This document shows positions 37,421-46,771 of a stretch of 64,000 bases of DNA, piece after piece. Made by a program: the position numbers and the translations under genes. The DNA is from Cupriavidus sp. D39. Its GTDB lineage: Bacteria; Pseudomonadota; Gammaproteobacteria; Burkholderiales; Burkholderiaceae. The DNA lies in the NCBI RefSeq assembly GCF_026627925.1, contig NZ_JAPNLE010000009.1, positions 372,001 through 436,000 on the forward strand, read 5' to 3'. Numbering within the stretch: position 1 is the stretch's first letter; each line of letters opens with the position of its first letter. The notes under the pieces were generated by a model. The model had not been told where the DNA came from and ran no database searches. It worked only from the letters and a program-made list of their open reading frames with translations.

Positions 37421-39057
37421 GTCGGACCTGAAGAATTCAGTCTGAGAGCTCAGCGTGGCTAAAAGGTGGGTGATTCTAGCCGCCCCCATTAATTGACTGC
37501 GGCATGCGGGCAAGATCGATTGGCTGCATCCCTGGCGGATCGAGCCATGCCTGTGAGCAGAATCAAGACGAAAAAAACGCGCGGATGCCCAGGCGGGCAA
37601 TGGCCCGCAGCAGCCAACGGAGATTGAAGCCTGCAGCACAGAGGATAGGATGGACGGCGTCACCAATTTCGCCCTTCAACCAGTTCCGGCGCATGCCGTG
37701 ATCCGCTTTGACATGACCGATGACAGGCTCGACCGCCTGGCGACGTTTCAGCATTCTGCGCTGGCGACGATTCATGGTTTTGATTCTGCCGCGGTGAATC
37801 ACCTTCACCGGCGCTACTTCGCCATCGACCCCGCGGTAACCGAGATCAACGATGGCAGTGTGAGGCCTGGGCGATCCGGGAAGGTCCTGCAGCAAGATGG
37901 TGGTCTGCTCCAGTTGGGCGTGTAGCGTGTGGCCATCGTATGGATTGCCGGGGAAGCTGCGCGCACCGACGATGAGTCCCTGATTGGCGGTGATCGCCAG
38001 GCTCACCTTGACGCCGAATTCGTAGGGCTGACGGGCCTTGCCCTTGGCGATACACTCTACTTCGGGCGCGTGCAAGGCGTAGAGCTTGTTCTTGTCCTTG
38101 GTGCGTTGCTGCGCAATGCGTTGGGCGCGTTCGAGCCAGGGGCGCAGACGCTGTTGCTGATCCTCGGCGAGCGCCGTCATCTTGCGTTCGATCTCACGCA
38201 GTACGCGGCCGAGCACGGTGCGCTGACGTTTGAGCACGGTTCTCAGCCGTTTGAACTGCTTAGCATGCGCATAACCACCCGCGCGAAATCGCAACGACTT
38301 GCCTTCCCTGGCAAAGGTCTGCTTGAGCTGGATGCCGGCGCGTTTGGCCAGTTGCACCACCTTGGCCCGCGCCACCTCCAGCAGCCGGCTGTCGGTCGGA
38401 TAGGCAATGGCCTTCTCCTGGACCGTGCTGTCGACGATAACCCGTTCGAACTCAGCCGGCTTGATCGCCTTCATTTGCACGGCGGCCGCAATCGTGGTGG
38501 CCAGCAGTTCCTCGACGCCAGCCTCACCCAGGATCTGTCGGAAACGCACGAGGTTGGTCGGGTCACACGGCAGCCGCATCTGGAAGTACTCCTCGCCGCA
38601 GAAAAATTGCCAGTACACGTTCTCGGCCCAGCGCTCGCACACCGACTCATCGCTTTGGTTATAGGCGTGCTTGAGGTAGAGCAGCCCGACCATCAGCCGG
38701 ATCGGTAGGCGAGGCCGGCCAGCGGCACTGACGCCCCCACCGGCCACTGCCAGCGTCGGTCCGAACAAGTCCTCGCCGACCACGTTGCGGCCATCGTTCG
38801 CCTTGCGAGCTAGCAGCGGTGCCAGGGCAGCCTCAATGTTGTTCCATGGCATCCGGGTCGCCAGCACTGCCAGCGGATGCCGCAGATCAATCATCCCGTC
38901 CAGGCGGCTGCGAAAGAAGTCGGGTGTGCTCATCGACAAGGCCCTCAAATCTCCCAGGATTTGAATCAGATTCCTATTCGATCTGGGAGTTCGGTACACA
39001 GCGAAATTCTTGCGAAGCCTTGCTGCGCCTTACTCTTCAGCATTCCGCAGGGCTGAC
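37421..39057 (-). mobile_element. IS5-family (IS1182-like size) insertion sequence, 1637 bp, in the LysR gene
   Basis: Bounded by imperfect inverted ends (GTCGGACCTGAAGAATTC against GTCAGCCCTGCGGAATGC, 13 of 18 matching) and flanked by the 6-base direct repeat CACTTA at 37415-37420 and 39058-39063. The exact duplication length could be shorter if the ends are drawn differently. It carries a single transposase on the minus strand, opposite to the LysR gene. The intact frame suggests recent insertion. Confidence 0.88.
37563..38933 (-). CDS. IS5-family transposase (DDE)
   Basis: 456 aa from ATG 38933 (MSTPDFFRSRLDGMIDLRHPLAVLA), preceded by GAGGG at suitable distance; an in-frame upstream codon at 38999 is less likely. 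N-terminal DUF772-like part (LKHAYNQSDESVCERWAENVYWQFFCGEEYFQ), DDE segments VIVDSTVQEKAIAYPTD and TAIVDLGYRGVDGE, and the C-terminal AVEPVIGHVKADHGMRRNWLKG with FNLRWLLRAI identify the family. Intact. Confidence 0.93.
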   Translation of the reverse strand: MSTPDFFRSRLDGMIDLRHPLAVLATRMPWNNIEAALAPLLARKANDGRNVVGEDLFGPTLAVAGGGVSAAGRPRLPIRLMVGLLYLKHAYNQSDESVCERWAENVYWQFFCGEEYFQMRLPCDPTNLVRFRQILGEAGVEELLATTIAAAVQMKAIKPAEFERVIVDSTVQEKAIAYPTDSRLLEVARAKVVQLAKRAGIQLKQTFAREGKSLRFRAGGYAHAKQFKRLRTVLKRQRTVLGRVLREIERKMTALAEDQQQRLRPWLERAQRIAQQRTKDKNKLYALHAPEVECIAKGKARQPYEFGVKVSLAITANQGLIVGARSFPGNPYDGHTLHAQLEQTTILLQDLPGSPRPHTAIVDLGYRGVDGEVAPVKVIHRGRIKTMNRRQRRMLKRRQAVEPVIGHVKADHGMRRNWLKGEIGDAVHPILCAAGFNLRWLLRAIARLGIRAFFSS

Positions 39058-39791
39058 CACTTACCGACGCGGGGCACCTGTTCCATGCCGAGGCTGTCGC
39101 TGCGTTGCGGCACATTGAGCGAGCCGACCAGGTGGGACGCTTGGCTGCCCGAGGGCTGGCTGGCGTCATCCGTGTCGGCTATGTGGCATCTGGCGCAAGC
39201 AGCGGCCTTTTGTCCATGATGCTGGGCGAGTTTCGGAAATCACATGAGATGGTGCGGATCGAAGTCGTGCCAATGGAAACGCCAAGGCAGCTCGAAGCGC
39301 TCAGCGATGGCCAGATTGATGTGGGAATTGTCAGGCCCAGACGGCTCTATCCGGCTGGCGTTATCGCGAAGGTCGTACAGACTGAACGTCTACTGGTTGC
39401 AATGACAGGAAGCCATCCCCTTGCAAGGCGAGGGACAGTTCCAGCGCGCGCGCTGGCAGATCAATCGTTCATCGTCCCTCAGTTTGCCGACGAGGAAGGA
39501 TTCGGGTCTGCGTTATCCGCCCTGGGCAAAGCCGGAGGGTTCACGCCTCATCTGGAGTATCGCGTCCAGGATTTCATCTCCGCAATTTGCCTCGCGTCTG
39601 CGGGATACGGAGTGGCCATCGTGCCAGAGTCAATGCAGAACTTCTCCCAGCCAGGTATCTTCTACACACAGATCGCCGACTTTAAACTCTCAGTGCACCT
39701 GGCGCTAGCGCATAGGCGTCGGGAAATATCTCCAGCGGTACGAGCATTTGTGCAACTCGGAACTGAGGCATTCAAAGGCCGTGCATCCTAG

Positions 39792-40011
39792 ACTCGCCAT
39801 TTGATGCCGAAGGAAAGCCCCGTGGGGTAAGCGTCCCGTTCATCCACCTTGAATCGATCGACGGGATCCTGCATCGTCCCCGCAATGGCGGGGCGTGGGG
39901 ACGATGGATTGAATGCCGACAACAATTGAGCGGCCGCGCCGCAGAGAGTACAACCGCGGCAAGAGGCCCGCTACATGGACATTCATGAGGGTCGCCACAC
40001 CGGCAGCGCAC
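39792..40011. other. Short intergenic region, no gene seen
   Basis: About 220 bp between the convergent LysR remainder and the MFS gene. No T-tract hairpin was found. Confidence 0.4.
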
Positions 40012-40390
40012 TCAGCAGCGTCGCGCTTCGGCGACGTAACACCATCTGCCAATGAGGAACACGGTGAAGGGCAGAACTGCCGCGAGCGGTAGCCAGCGCA
40101 AGGCGACTTGAAGACCAACCGCGTCCGCCACCATACCGGTGATAAAGGGGCCCGCTGCGAGGCCTAATATATTGTTAAACAGCGTCAGTGTGGCAAATGC
40201 CGAGCCATGAATGGCTGGCGGTGTGGCCCCAGCAATGATCGCGCTGCATGTGCCGAACGAGCTCGCAAGGAAGAACACCCCGGGCGCAAGCAGCGCGAGT
40301 TGCAGATTACCCTGTGGCAAGCGGAACGCGATCCCCAGCAGAGTGCCTAACACGAGGCAATAGCCAATGGCCATGTTCCACCTCTTAAGC

Positions 40391-41854
40391 GCACCCCTTT
40401 CAAGGTGACGAAAATTAGGGCACCCTCCGTGCTCTCGAACAGAAACCGGAGTCAATGGCGTGATAGTGGACGCAGTGGTGGAACGCTTTCTCGAACACAG
40501 CCCGATCAGCGTGATGGCGCGCCTGGGGTTGCAACGCGCCCTTGATCCGGCCTGGATCGACCAGTTGTTCGAGCAAGAGCGTGAAACGCAGTACACGCGG
40601 GAGCTATTGTTCTCGACGACGGTGGAAATCATGTCACTGGTCGCCGTGGGGCTGCGCCCGTCGGTGCATGCGGCGGCCAAGGCCAGTCCGGCGTTGCCGG
40701 TTTCCATCACCGCGCTGTACGACAAGATCAGCCGGACCGAGCCCGGACTGGTTCGTGCCCTGGTGCAAGGCAGCGCGCGGCGGCTGGGGCCGGTCGTGCA
40801 ACCGATGTTGCGCAAGCAGCCGCCCTCGGTGGACGGCTATCGCCTGCGCATCGTGGATGGCAGCCATTTGCCGGCGAGCGAAAAGCGCCTGAAACCATTA
40901 CGTGGGTTTCGGGGCGCGGCCTTGCCGGGGCAGTCATTGGTCGTCTATGACCCGGACACAGCGATGATCGTTGATCTGGTGCCCTGTGAAGATGCGCATG
41001 CCCAGGAGCGGGCCATCATGGAAACCCTGCTCGCATCGGCTCAGCCGGCCGAGCTGTGGATCGCCGATCGCAGCTTCAGCACCCGGGCGATTCTTGCCGG
41101 CTGGCAGCGTCGCGGCAGCGCCTTCATCGTGCGGGAGCACGGCCGCAATCCGAGCCCCAGCGAGCTGGAGCCGTTACGCGAAATGGGCCGGGTCGAAACC
41201 GGCATCGTGTACGAGCAAGCGGTCAGCATCCCAGATGAATCGAACGCGCCGCTGGTGCTGCGGCGCATCGAGCTACATCTGGATGGCGCCACCGAGGACG
41301 GTGACACCGTCATCCGCCTGCTGACCAATGTCCCGGCCGCCCATCTGACGGCCGAGGCCGTCGCCCGGCTATACCGGCGACGCTGGAGCATAGAGAATAT
41401 GTTTCAGCGGCTGGAATCGGTGCTCAACAGTGAGATTCGTTCGTTGAGCCAACCGCGCGCGGCGCTGCTGGCCTTCGGCGTGGCGGCGCTCGCGTATAAC
41501 GTACTGAGCGTGATTGCGACTGCGGTGAGAATCCGGCATGAGCTGGATACCAGCGACATCGAGCTCTCACCGTATTACCTCGCCAGCGAAATCCGGGCAA
41601 CTTATGCCGGCATGATGATCGCGGTGCCGCCCGAGGTGTGGCAGGCCTATGACCTCCTCACCCCAGCTCAGCTCGGTCGCGAGTTGATCAAGATGGCGAC
41701 GCACGTTGATCCCCGCGCGATGCGCAAACATACGCGGGGACCGAAAGCGCCGAAGAAGAAAGGCTATGTGGCCGGATGCGTAGCACGGCGGCATGTTTCT
41801 ACCGCCCGTGTCATCAAGGCTGGACGTGTCGTCTAATCACCTTGAAAGGGGTGC
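40391..41854 (+). mobile_element. IS4-family insertion sequence, 1464 bp, in the MFS gene
   Basis: Ends are near-perfect inverted repeats starting GCACCCCTTTCAAGGTGA at both sides. The element is flanked by a perfect 9-base duplication CTCTTAAGC (40382-40390 and 41855-41863). It contains one full transposase gene on the plus strand. The near-perfect ends and clean duplication show a recent insertion. Confidence 0.95.
40460..41836 (+). CDS. IS4-family transposase (DDE)
   Basis: 458 aa. DDE elements: IVDGSHLPASEKRLKPLRG (first Asp), ELWIADRSFSTRAILAGW (second Asp) and the Y-R-x-x-W-x-I-E motif LYRRRWSIENMFQRLESVLNSEIRSL with the catalytic Glu. C-terminal KKKGYVAG and basic tail are usual. Intact, filling the element. 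Confidence 0.95.
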   Translation: MIVDAVVERFLEHSPISVMARLGLQRALDPAWIDQLFEQERETQYTRELLFSTTVEIMSLVAVGLRPSVHAAAKASPALPVSITALYDKISRTEPGLVRALVQGSARRLGPVVQPMLRKQPPSVDGYRLRIVDGSHLPASEKRLKPLRGFRGAALPGQSLVVYDPDTAMIVDLVPCEDAHAQERAIMETLLASAQPAELWIADRSFSTRAILAGWQRRGSAFIVREHGRNPSPSELEPLREMGRVETGIVYEQAVSIPDESNAPLVLRRIELHLDGATEDGDTVIRLLTNVPAAHLTAEAVARLYRRRWSIENMFQRLESVLNSEIRSLSQPRAALLAFGVAALAYNVLSVIATAVRIRHELDTSDIELSPYYLASEIRATYAGMMIAVPPEVWQAYDLLTPAQLGRELIKMATHVDPRAMRKHTRGPKAPKKKGYVAGCVARRHVSTARVIKAGRVV

Positions 41855-43312
41855 CTCTTAAGCGACGAATCCCCGCTGATTCGATCGGTCATCACACCGC
41901 ACATGAGTTGGCCCAGGCCGCTGACAAGGACAAGGCCGGCCGCCATTACGGCCGCTTGGCTGACAGGCATGCCCCAATAGCGATTCAGGTAGCTGGGCAG
42001 CCACACGAAAAGCGTGCCCTGAACGAAGATCTGCAGGGCGCAGCCGAGGTACGCGCAAAAGACGGAACGGGACGGAAACAGGCCAGAGAAGAACGCACGC
42101 GGTGTCAGTTTCACATGCCCGTACGCCAGAGTTCCGTTGGCATTGTCCGGTTGCGCACTTGCGATCTTTTTTCCGTGACCACGAAGTAGTACATGATCAC
42201 CAGCACAAAGCCAACGATCGCCATCAGACCCATGGACCATCGCCAGCCAAAGTGCGTCGCAATGATGCCGGAAAGCGAAACACCGAGCACGGAACCAAAA
42301 GCAGCGGCAGACGTAAAGCCGCCGGCAATGGTAGAACGCATATGCCTTGGGAAGATACTCACGAGCATAGCGAATCCGACACTTCCGTAGGCAGCCTCGC
42401 CGACACCAACGAACAAGCGCGCGACGAACATCTCGTGGTAGGTGCTGGCAATGGCGCACCCGAGCGTGGCAACACTCCACACCGCAACCATCAGTGCAAT
42501 GCTTTTGACACGTCCCCAGCGGTCCGCGATGATGGAGAATGGGAGGGTCAGCACGCCGACCGTCAACGGCACCACGCTGCTGATCGAACCAAGTTGTGTA
42601 TCGGAAATCTGCCACTGCACTTTCAAGAGTGGAAACAAGGCATTGATCGCCTGTCGGGACATGTAGTCAGACAGTAACAGGCAAAACATCAATGCAAATA
42701 CCACCCACGCGTAGGGTCGGGCACCAGTGGTAGCCGCAGCCGACTTAGCCGGCATCGCGTTACTCGTATACAGGTTCAATTTTGTCTCCTCTAGTGATTC
42801 TCGAAACTCATGGCTAGTAGTGGCGCATGCTGTTGCGTGGCTGGTGTGAAGCAAGGCCTTTAGGCTAGGGCCGGCAGTGGTTCCTGCTGGCCGTCAGCAT
42901 CGCCGGGCGCTTTCTTTGTTTCGCTGTGCGCGCTTTGGAATTCGACGCTCATTTCAAGCATCTCAATGACTTGTGTGGTGACGTTGAGGTTGGCTCGTTT
43001 TGCCCCTCGGTCAGAATCGGGTGTTCACGGAAAACCGATGCTCGCTGTGGCCCAGCCGTCGAACGCGTTGTACCTTGACATCGCTAGCCAGATTCACCGC
43101 GCGGGAGATCATCGACTATGACCAGAACACACGGAACGAAGGCAGGCACTAACATGATGAACCTCAGCATGAGAGGCCGTGCTTGCTGATGTCAGCTGCC
43201 GCGCCGTGGCTCATCGTCTCGATTTCGTCGTGCATCGGCGCACAATTGCGGAACAAGCATCACGGGTCTGCTTGCGCGGACAAACGCGGGTAACCTGCCG
43301 ACCCGTGCGTGA

Positions 43313-43393
43313 ACAGATCGACTCCCACGAGCAAGGTTGCATCACTTTCGACGACACGATCCTCGACAAGGACTTCTCGCAGCGGATCATCTA
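43313..43393 (+). pseudogene. Transposase fragment (IS701-like DDE piece)
   Basis: A 27-codon stretch reading EQIDSHEQGCITFDDTILDKDFSQRII resembles the first catalytic-Asp region of IS701-type DDE transposases (family assignment from memory, modest certainty). It stops where the 76-base repeat begins. Only a remnant. Confidence 0.45.
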
Positions 43394-43461
43394 GCCTGGC
43401 GCCACTTCCCGCTTTACCTTGCACGCCATGAACTTGGCCTTTTATGACAGTCATCCGCTGA
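43386..43461 (+). repeat. 76-base repeat, copy 1 (inverted relative to copy 2)
   Basis: Contains GCCTGGCGCCACTTCCCGC and ATGACAGTCATCCGCTGA with few differences from the reverse complement of 48071-48146. The two copies enclose the Bug, hydrolase, TauD and AraC genes. Confidence 0.85.
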
Positions 43462-43921
43462 CGCAGGGAGCACTGGATCACCATAAGCGCCAGATTCAGC
43501 GCATCTCGATGAGTCGGTGGTTACCCGTAACGTTCCAGCACGGTGTGTTGCCGGATAACGGTGACGAGGGAGTGCACGGTGGCGCAGACATCAGCACAGC
43601 GCACGCTGCGGCAGTTCGGTGAGCAAGTGGTGCAGGTACGCATACGGCTCGACGTCACAGGCGCAGCACGTAAGCATCAGACCTGCAAGGAGCCATGCCT
43701 GGTGACTATGGCGCTCACTATGTCGTGGCAGGGTTTTCCCTCTGTTTTCGCGATTTGGCAACAACTTGTCGTGATCGGCCAAGCCGGTTGACCCGGTGCG
43801 ATCCGAGAATAGACAAGGGCTGAATCCCATGGGGGTGCTGCGCTGCATTGAATGCGGCATCGAGCTCATCGGCGACAAACCTTTCCAAACACGCGAAGCG
43901 TAGCAATCAAAAGGGATAGAC

Positions 43922-44916
43922 ATGAAGAAGCAGACCAATCATTTCTGGTGGCGCGGTTACGCCTTGGCGATCGGTGTTGGTGTCGCCGGCGGCATGCCCA
44001 TGGCTCAGGCCCAGGAGGCTTGGCCCAGCAAGCCGATCCGTCTGGTGGTGGCGGGGCCTGCCGGCGGCAGTGCCGACGCGTTGGCGCGGCTGCTGGCGGA
44101 AGGCCTGCAGCAAAAATTGAGCAAGCCGGTCATCGTAGAAAACAAGCCCGGTGCCGCCGGCGCGCTGGCGATCAGCGATTTGCAGTCCACCGGCAAGGAT
44201 GGCCACACCCTCCTGGTCATCCAGGGCGGCGTCGTGAGCGAAGCTCCGTTGGCCTACAAGGTCCATTACAAACCCTTTGCGGACCTGAAGCCTCTGGCCC
44301 AGATCAGTCGCACGGGGTTGGTGCTGGTTGCCAACAAGGATGTGCCCGTCTCCAACCTGAAGCAGTTGGTGGACTACGGCAAATCGCGAAAGGACGGGCT
44401 CATTTTCGCTTCTTACGCTGCGGGATTGAAGGGCCACACCTCGGGCATGCTGCTCGGGCAACTCACGCATGTGCAAATGCGGCATGTGGGCTACAAAGGC
44501 TCTCCCCGGCATTGAACGACCTGATGGGCGGCCATGTGCCCTTGATGTTCGATGGGGTAACTACCTCTTTGCCGCTGATCAAAGCGGGAAGGATCAAAGC
44601 GATTGCGGTGAACTATCCGACGCGGATTGCCGGATTGCCGGATGTGCCTACTTTCAAGGAGCTTGGTTACCCGCAACTGGCGGAAGCAGGCTGGTTCGCC
44701 GTGTGGTCCCGCCCGGATGTCGCTCCGGCAGTCCAGCAAAAAATCCGCGAGGTGACGCTGGCGTATTTCAAGCAACCCGCAGTGCAGAATCGCGTCAAGG
44801 ACATGGGCATGGAGCAGGGCGGGGGTGCCACCTCGGAAGAGTTGATGGCGGACCTGAAGCAGGCATATCAGCAACAGTCCGCGCTGCTGACATCCATCAA
44901 CTACCAGCCGGAGTAA
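43922..44916 (+). pseudogene. Bug-family tripartite tricarboxylate transporter receptor, frame broken once
   Basis: Restored length about 331 aa. Signal peptide (MKKQTNHFWWRGYALAIGVGVAGGMPMAQA), then the Bug start WPSKPIRLVVAGPAGGSADALARLL and the ligand-site regions VIVENKPGAAGALA and LIFASYAAGLKGHTSGMLL. The frame is lost in the C4 run 44504-44507; one more C gives GYKGSPPALNDLMGGHVPLMFD, the standard Bug sequence, and the gene then runs to SINYQPE. It binds a carboxylate in the periplasm. It converges with the TauD/hydrolase pair. Confidence 0.9.
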
Positions 44917-45088
44917 ATAGGAAGATACTTTGAGCGAACTCGCCCACGGCACCACCGATGAGCTTCGCGCGATCATCGGTCAGCGGACGCAGCATCGCCG
45001 ATCCGGCGAGTTCCTCTTATCGGGGGAGGGGGCGGGCTTTCATACCAGCTGACTTCTGGCGGATACCAGATCAGCCGCGTCGTCCGTG

Positions 45089-45120
45089 GGGGCCTGTCGT
45101 CTGGAATTGCGCCAGGCCCC
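45089..45120. terminator. Hairpin between convergent genes
   Basis: Perfect 8-base arms GGGGCCTG and CAGGCCCC around a 16-base loop, between the Bug receptor (plus) and the hydrolase (minus). No long T-tract, so a terminator role is only suggested by position. Confidence 0.35.
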
Positions 45121-45159
45121 TGTGTTTCTCCCGGCCGGTGGCGCCCGACCGGGTGTCGA

Positions 45160-45720
45160 TCACGAGAGTTCGCGAATGAACGCTTCGGCCTGCGGCCACT
45201 CGCCATAACCTGAAGCGGGATTCAGATGCCCGACCTCGCCGAGTTCGACGAAGCGACTGCCCCACGCCTGCGCCAGGTCACGGGCGCGGTCGAGAGGCGT
45301 CAGAGCATCGTTGCTGCTTGCCGCAACGATGCTCGGGAACGGCAATGTGCCGCGAGGGATCGGCAGCCAACCGTGGTCGCTCAGTGTGTCGGTTGTCGGG
45401 TAGCCTGCAGGCATGGGCGTCTCGAGGTCCGCGGGCGCTGCAAGCAGTGCGCCGAGGATCTCGCGTGTGGCGCCTCGTGCCGCCCAATGGGCGACCATCA
45501 TCGCGCCTGCGCTGTGCGCCACGATGATCACCGGCCCCTCGATGGTGGCCAGAGCGCGATCGATCGCGTCGACGCGGGCAGCGCAACTCAGCTTGTCTTG
45601 CTCAAGCGGGGCGACGCTGACTACGCGAGGCAGCTTCGCCGCCAGCAGGGTCTGCCAGTGTTCCGGCACATGGTCACGCAGGCCAGGGATGATGAGAACG
45701 GTCGGTGTCGCAGAGGCCAT
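45160..45720 (-). CDS. RBBP9/YdeN family alpha/beta hydrolase
   Basis: 186 aa, normal for the family. VLIIPGLRDHVPEHWQTLL at the N-terminus, nucleophile VAHSAGAMM, acid in AASSNDALTPL and His in GEVGHLNPASGYGEWP. Serine hydrolase of unknown substrate. It starts 9 bases after the TauD-type gene stop, so both belong to one operon read leftward. Confidence 0.92.
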   Translation of the reverse strand: MASATPTVLIIPGLRDHVPEHWQTLLAAKLPRVVSVAPLEQDKLSCAARVDAIDRALATIEGPVIIVAHSAGAMMVAHWAARGATREILGALLAAPADLETPMPAGYPTTDTLSDHGWLPIPRGTLPFPSIVAASSNDALTPLDRARDLAQAWGSRFVELGEVGHLNPASGYGEWPQAEAFIRELS

Positions 45721-45729
45721 ATCGAACTT

Positions 45730-46641
45730 TCAGTAGGGCGCGTCACCGATGATGGCGGTGCGCTCCATCTTTCTGTCGCACGGCGGGTAATCCATGACTG
45801 CGTAGTGCTGGGTTGAACGGTTGTCCCAGAATGCGACACTGTTTTTCTTCCATCGAAAACGCACCTGGTATTCGGGGATAGTGGCCTGGCTGACCAGGTA
45901 GTTAAGCAAATTACTGGCACCGGGCGCCTTGTCTAGCCCGTAGCGGACGTTGGCCGGCACATTGTAATTTGTGAAGTGCGTCGTAAAACTCCCGTTGACG
46001 AATAGCACTTTCTCTTCGGTTTCGGGATGAGTGCGCACAACCGGGTGCTCGGCGTCCGGGTACTGAGCCTTCAGTGCAAGACGCTTCTCGATCGGCATCG
46101 CGGCGCCGAAGCTCGCCTCGATGCTGTGGCGCGCGCGCAACGGGGCGATCTTCGTCTTGATATCCTCGGGCAACTGGTTGTACGCCTCGACCATATTGAC
46201 CCACATCGTGTCTCCACCCACAGGCGGGCATTCGATACAGCGCAGTACGCAGCCTAACGGAGGCTTTTCGCGCCAGGTGGCATCGGTATGCCAGGAATTC
46301 TCGTTGCGTTCGGGAGGACTGTCCGGGGTTTTGTAGATCTGAACCAGTCCAGGGTAATCGGGATGGCTGCCCACAACTGGATGGTCCTCCAGCTCGCCAA
46401 AGCGGCGCGCAAAAGCCACGTGCTGTGCGCGAGTGATGTCCTGGTCGCGGAAGAACAGCACGCGATACTTTAAGAGCAAGGCCCGGATTTCTGCCATCAG
46501 TTGGTCGTTCTCGGCAGCCGCGCCCAGGTTGACGTTGCTGAGCTCCGCACCGATCGTGCAAGTGACTGGCTCGACCCGGATCGAGTTGCCCAGAGAGGTT
46601 GCGCGGACCACTGCGGGTGCCGCATTGAGGCGTTGAATCAT
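45730..46641 (-). CDS. TauD/TfdA family Fe(II)/2-oxoglutarate dioxygenase
   Basis: 303 aa from ATG 46641 (MIQRLNAAPAV); the longer open frame upstream crosses the AraC promoter and is not used. Iron motif NSWHTDATWREKPPLG (H-x-D), distal His in WDNRSTQHYAVMDY and 2-oxoglutarate-binding Arg in CDRKMERTAI. GAELSNVNLG and LFFRDQDITRAQHVAFARRFGEL are typical of the family (taurine, 2,4-D or alkyl sulfate dioxygenases). It probably hydroxylates a substrate delivered by the nearby Bug protein (inference). Divergent from an AraC gene. Confidence 0.92.
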   Translation of the reverse strand: MIQRLNAAPAVVRATSLGNSIRVEPVTCTIGAELSNVNLGAAAENDQLMAEIRALLLKYRVLFFRDQDITRAQHVAFARRFGELEDHPVVGSHPDYPGLVQIYKTPDSPPERNENSWHTDATWREKPPLGCVLRCIECPPVGGDTMWVNMVEAYNQLPEDIKTKIAPLRARHSIEASFGAAMPIEKRLALKAQYPDAEHPVVRTHPETEEKVLFVNGSFTTHFTNYNVPANVRYGLDKAPGASNLLNYLVSQATIPEYQVRFRWKKNSVAFWDNRSTQHYAVMDYPPCDRKMERTAIIGDAPY

Positions 46642-46771
46642 GAACGTTTGTCTCCCATTGCCGATTAGCCCGTTCGATCCTGGGGAGTTTGGGCGTCGCG
46701 GGCTTCTCCCGCTTGACAATACATGACAGGCACTTATCATTCTATGTCGATCTTCTTCGCCAGCTCCCCCG

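Larger units (their letters stand above)
37243..39791 (+). pseudogene. LysR-family regulator of the glaH locus, split by an IS element
   Basis: N-terminal part 37243-37420 encodes MIDVRQLQCFLAVAEELHFAKAADRLGVAQ (HTH) up to KRKPVSL. The C-terminal part resumes at 39064 and runs to 39791 with the substrate-binding domain (VGYVASGASSGLLSMMLGEF, LPQFAD-like FIVPQFADEEG). Removing the 1637-bp element and one target copy joins VSL to TDAGHLFHAEAVAALRHIERA in frame, so the gene was functional before insertion. It is divergent from glaH and lies next to the dyad, so it was the likely activator. Expression of the operon is probably altered. Confidence 0.9.
40012..42776 (-). pseudogene. MFS transporter split by an IS4-type element, also one frame break
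   Basis: N-terminal part from TTG 42776 (AGGAG six bases upstream; ATG 42755 is the alternative) has MFS helices and the loop FSIIADRWGRVKSIALM. The frame slips at the A6 run (positions 42167-42172): adding one A turns VVTEKRS into VVTEKKIASAQPDNANG and the protein continues to DRISGDSS. The IS enters there. Removing it and one 9-base duplication joins SSLKR to WNMAIGYCLVLGTLL in frame and the protein ends at 40012 (AEARRC). Intact length would be about 430 aa, ACS-type, perhaps a carboxylate transporter of the glaH locus. The IS disruption is real; the A-run slip may be a sequencing error. Confidence 0.87.
42777..43921. other. Gene-poor stretch with transposase debris
   Basis: About 1.1 kb between the MFS gene and a Bug receptor gene. 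It holds a fragment resembling a DDE transposase (43313-43393) and a 76-base repeat copy (43386-43461). On the minus strand near 42870-42980 there is a frame ending NVTTQVIEMLEMSVEFQSAHSE whose parent gene I do not recognise. No intact gene is supported. Confidence 0.6.

Noticed and set aside
37421..39057. Palindromic 4-base IS5-type target (YTAR) as duplication
   Set aside because: The flanking repeat seen is CACTTA; it does not contain a YTAR palindrome, so the exact subgroup of the element is left open.
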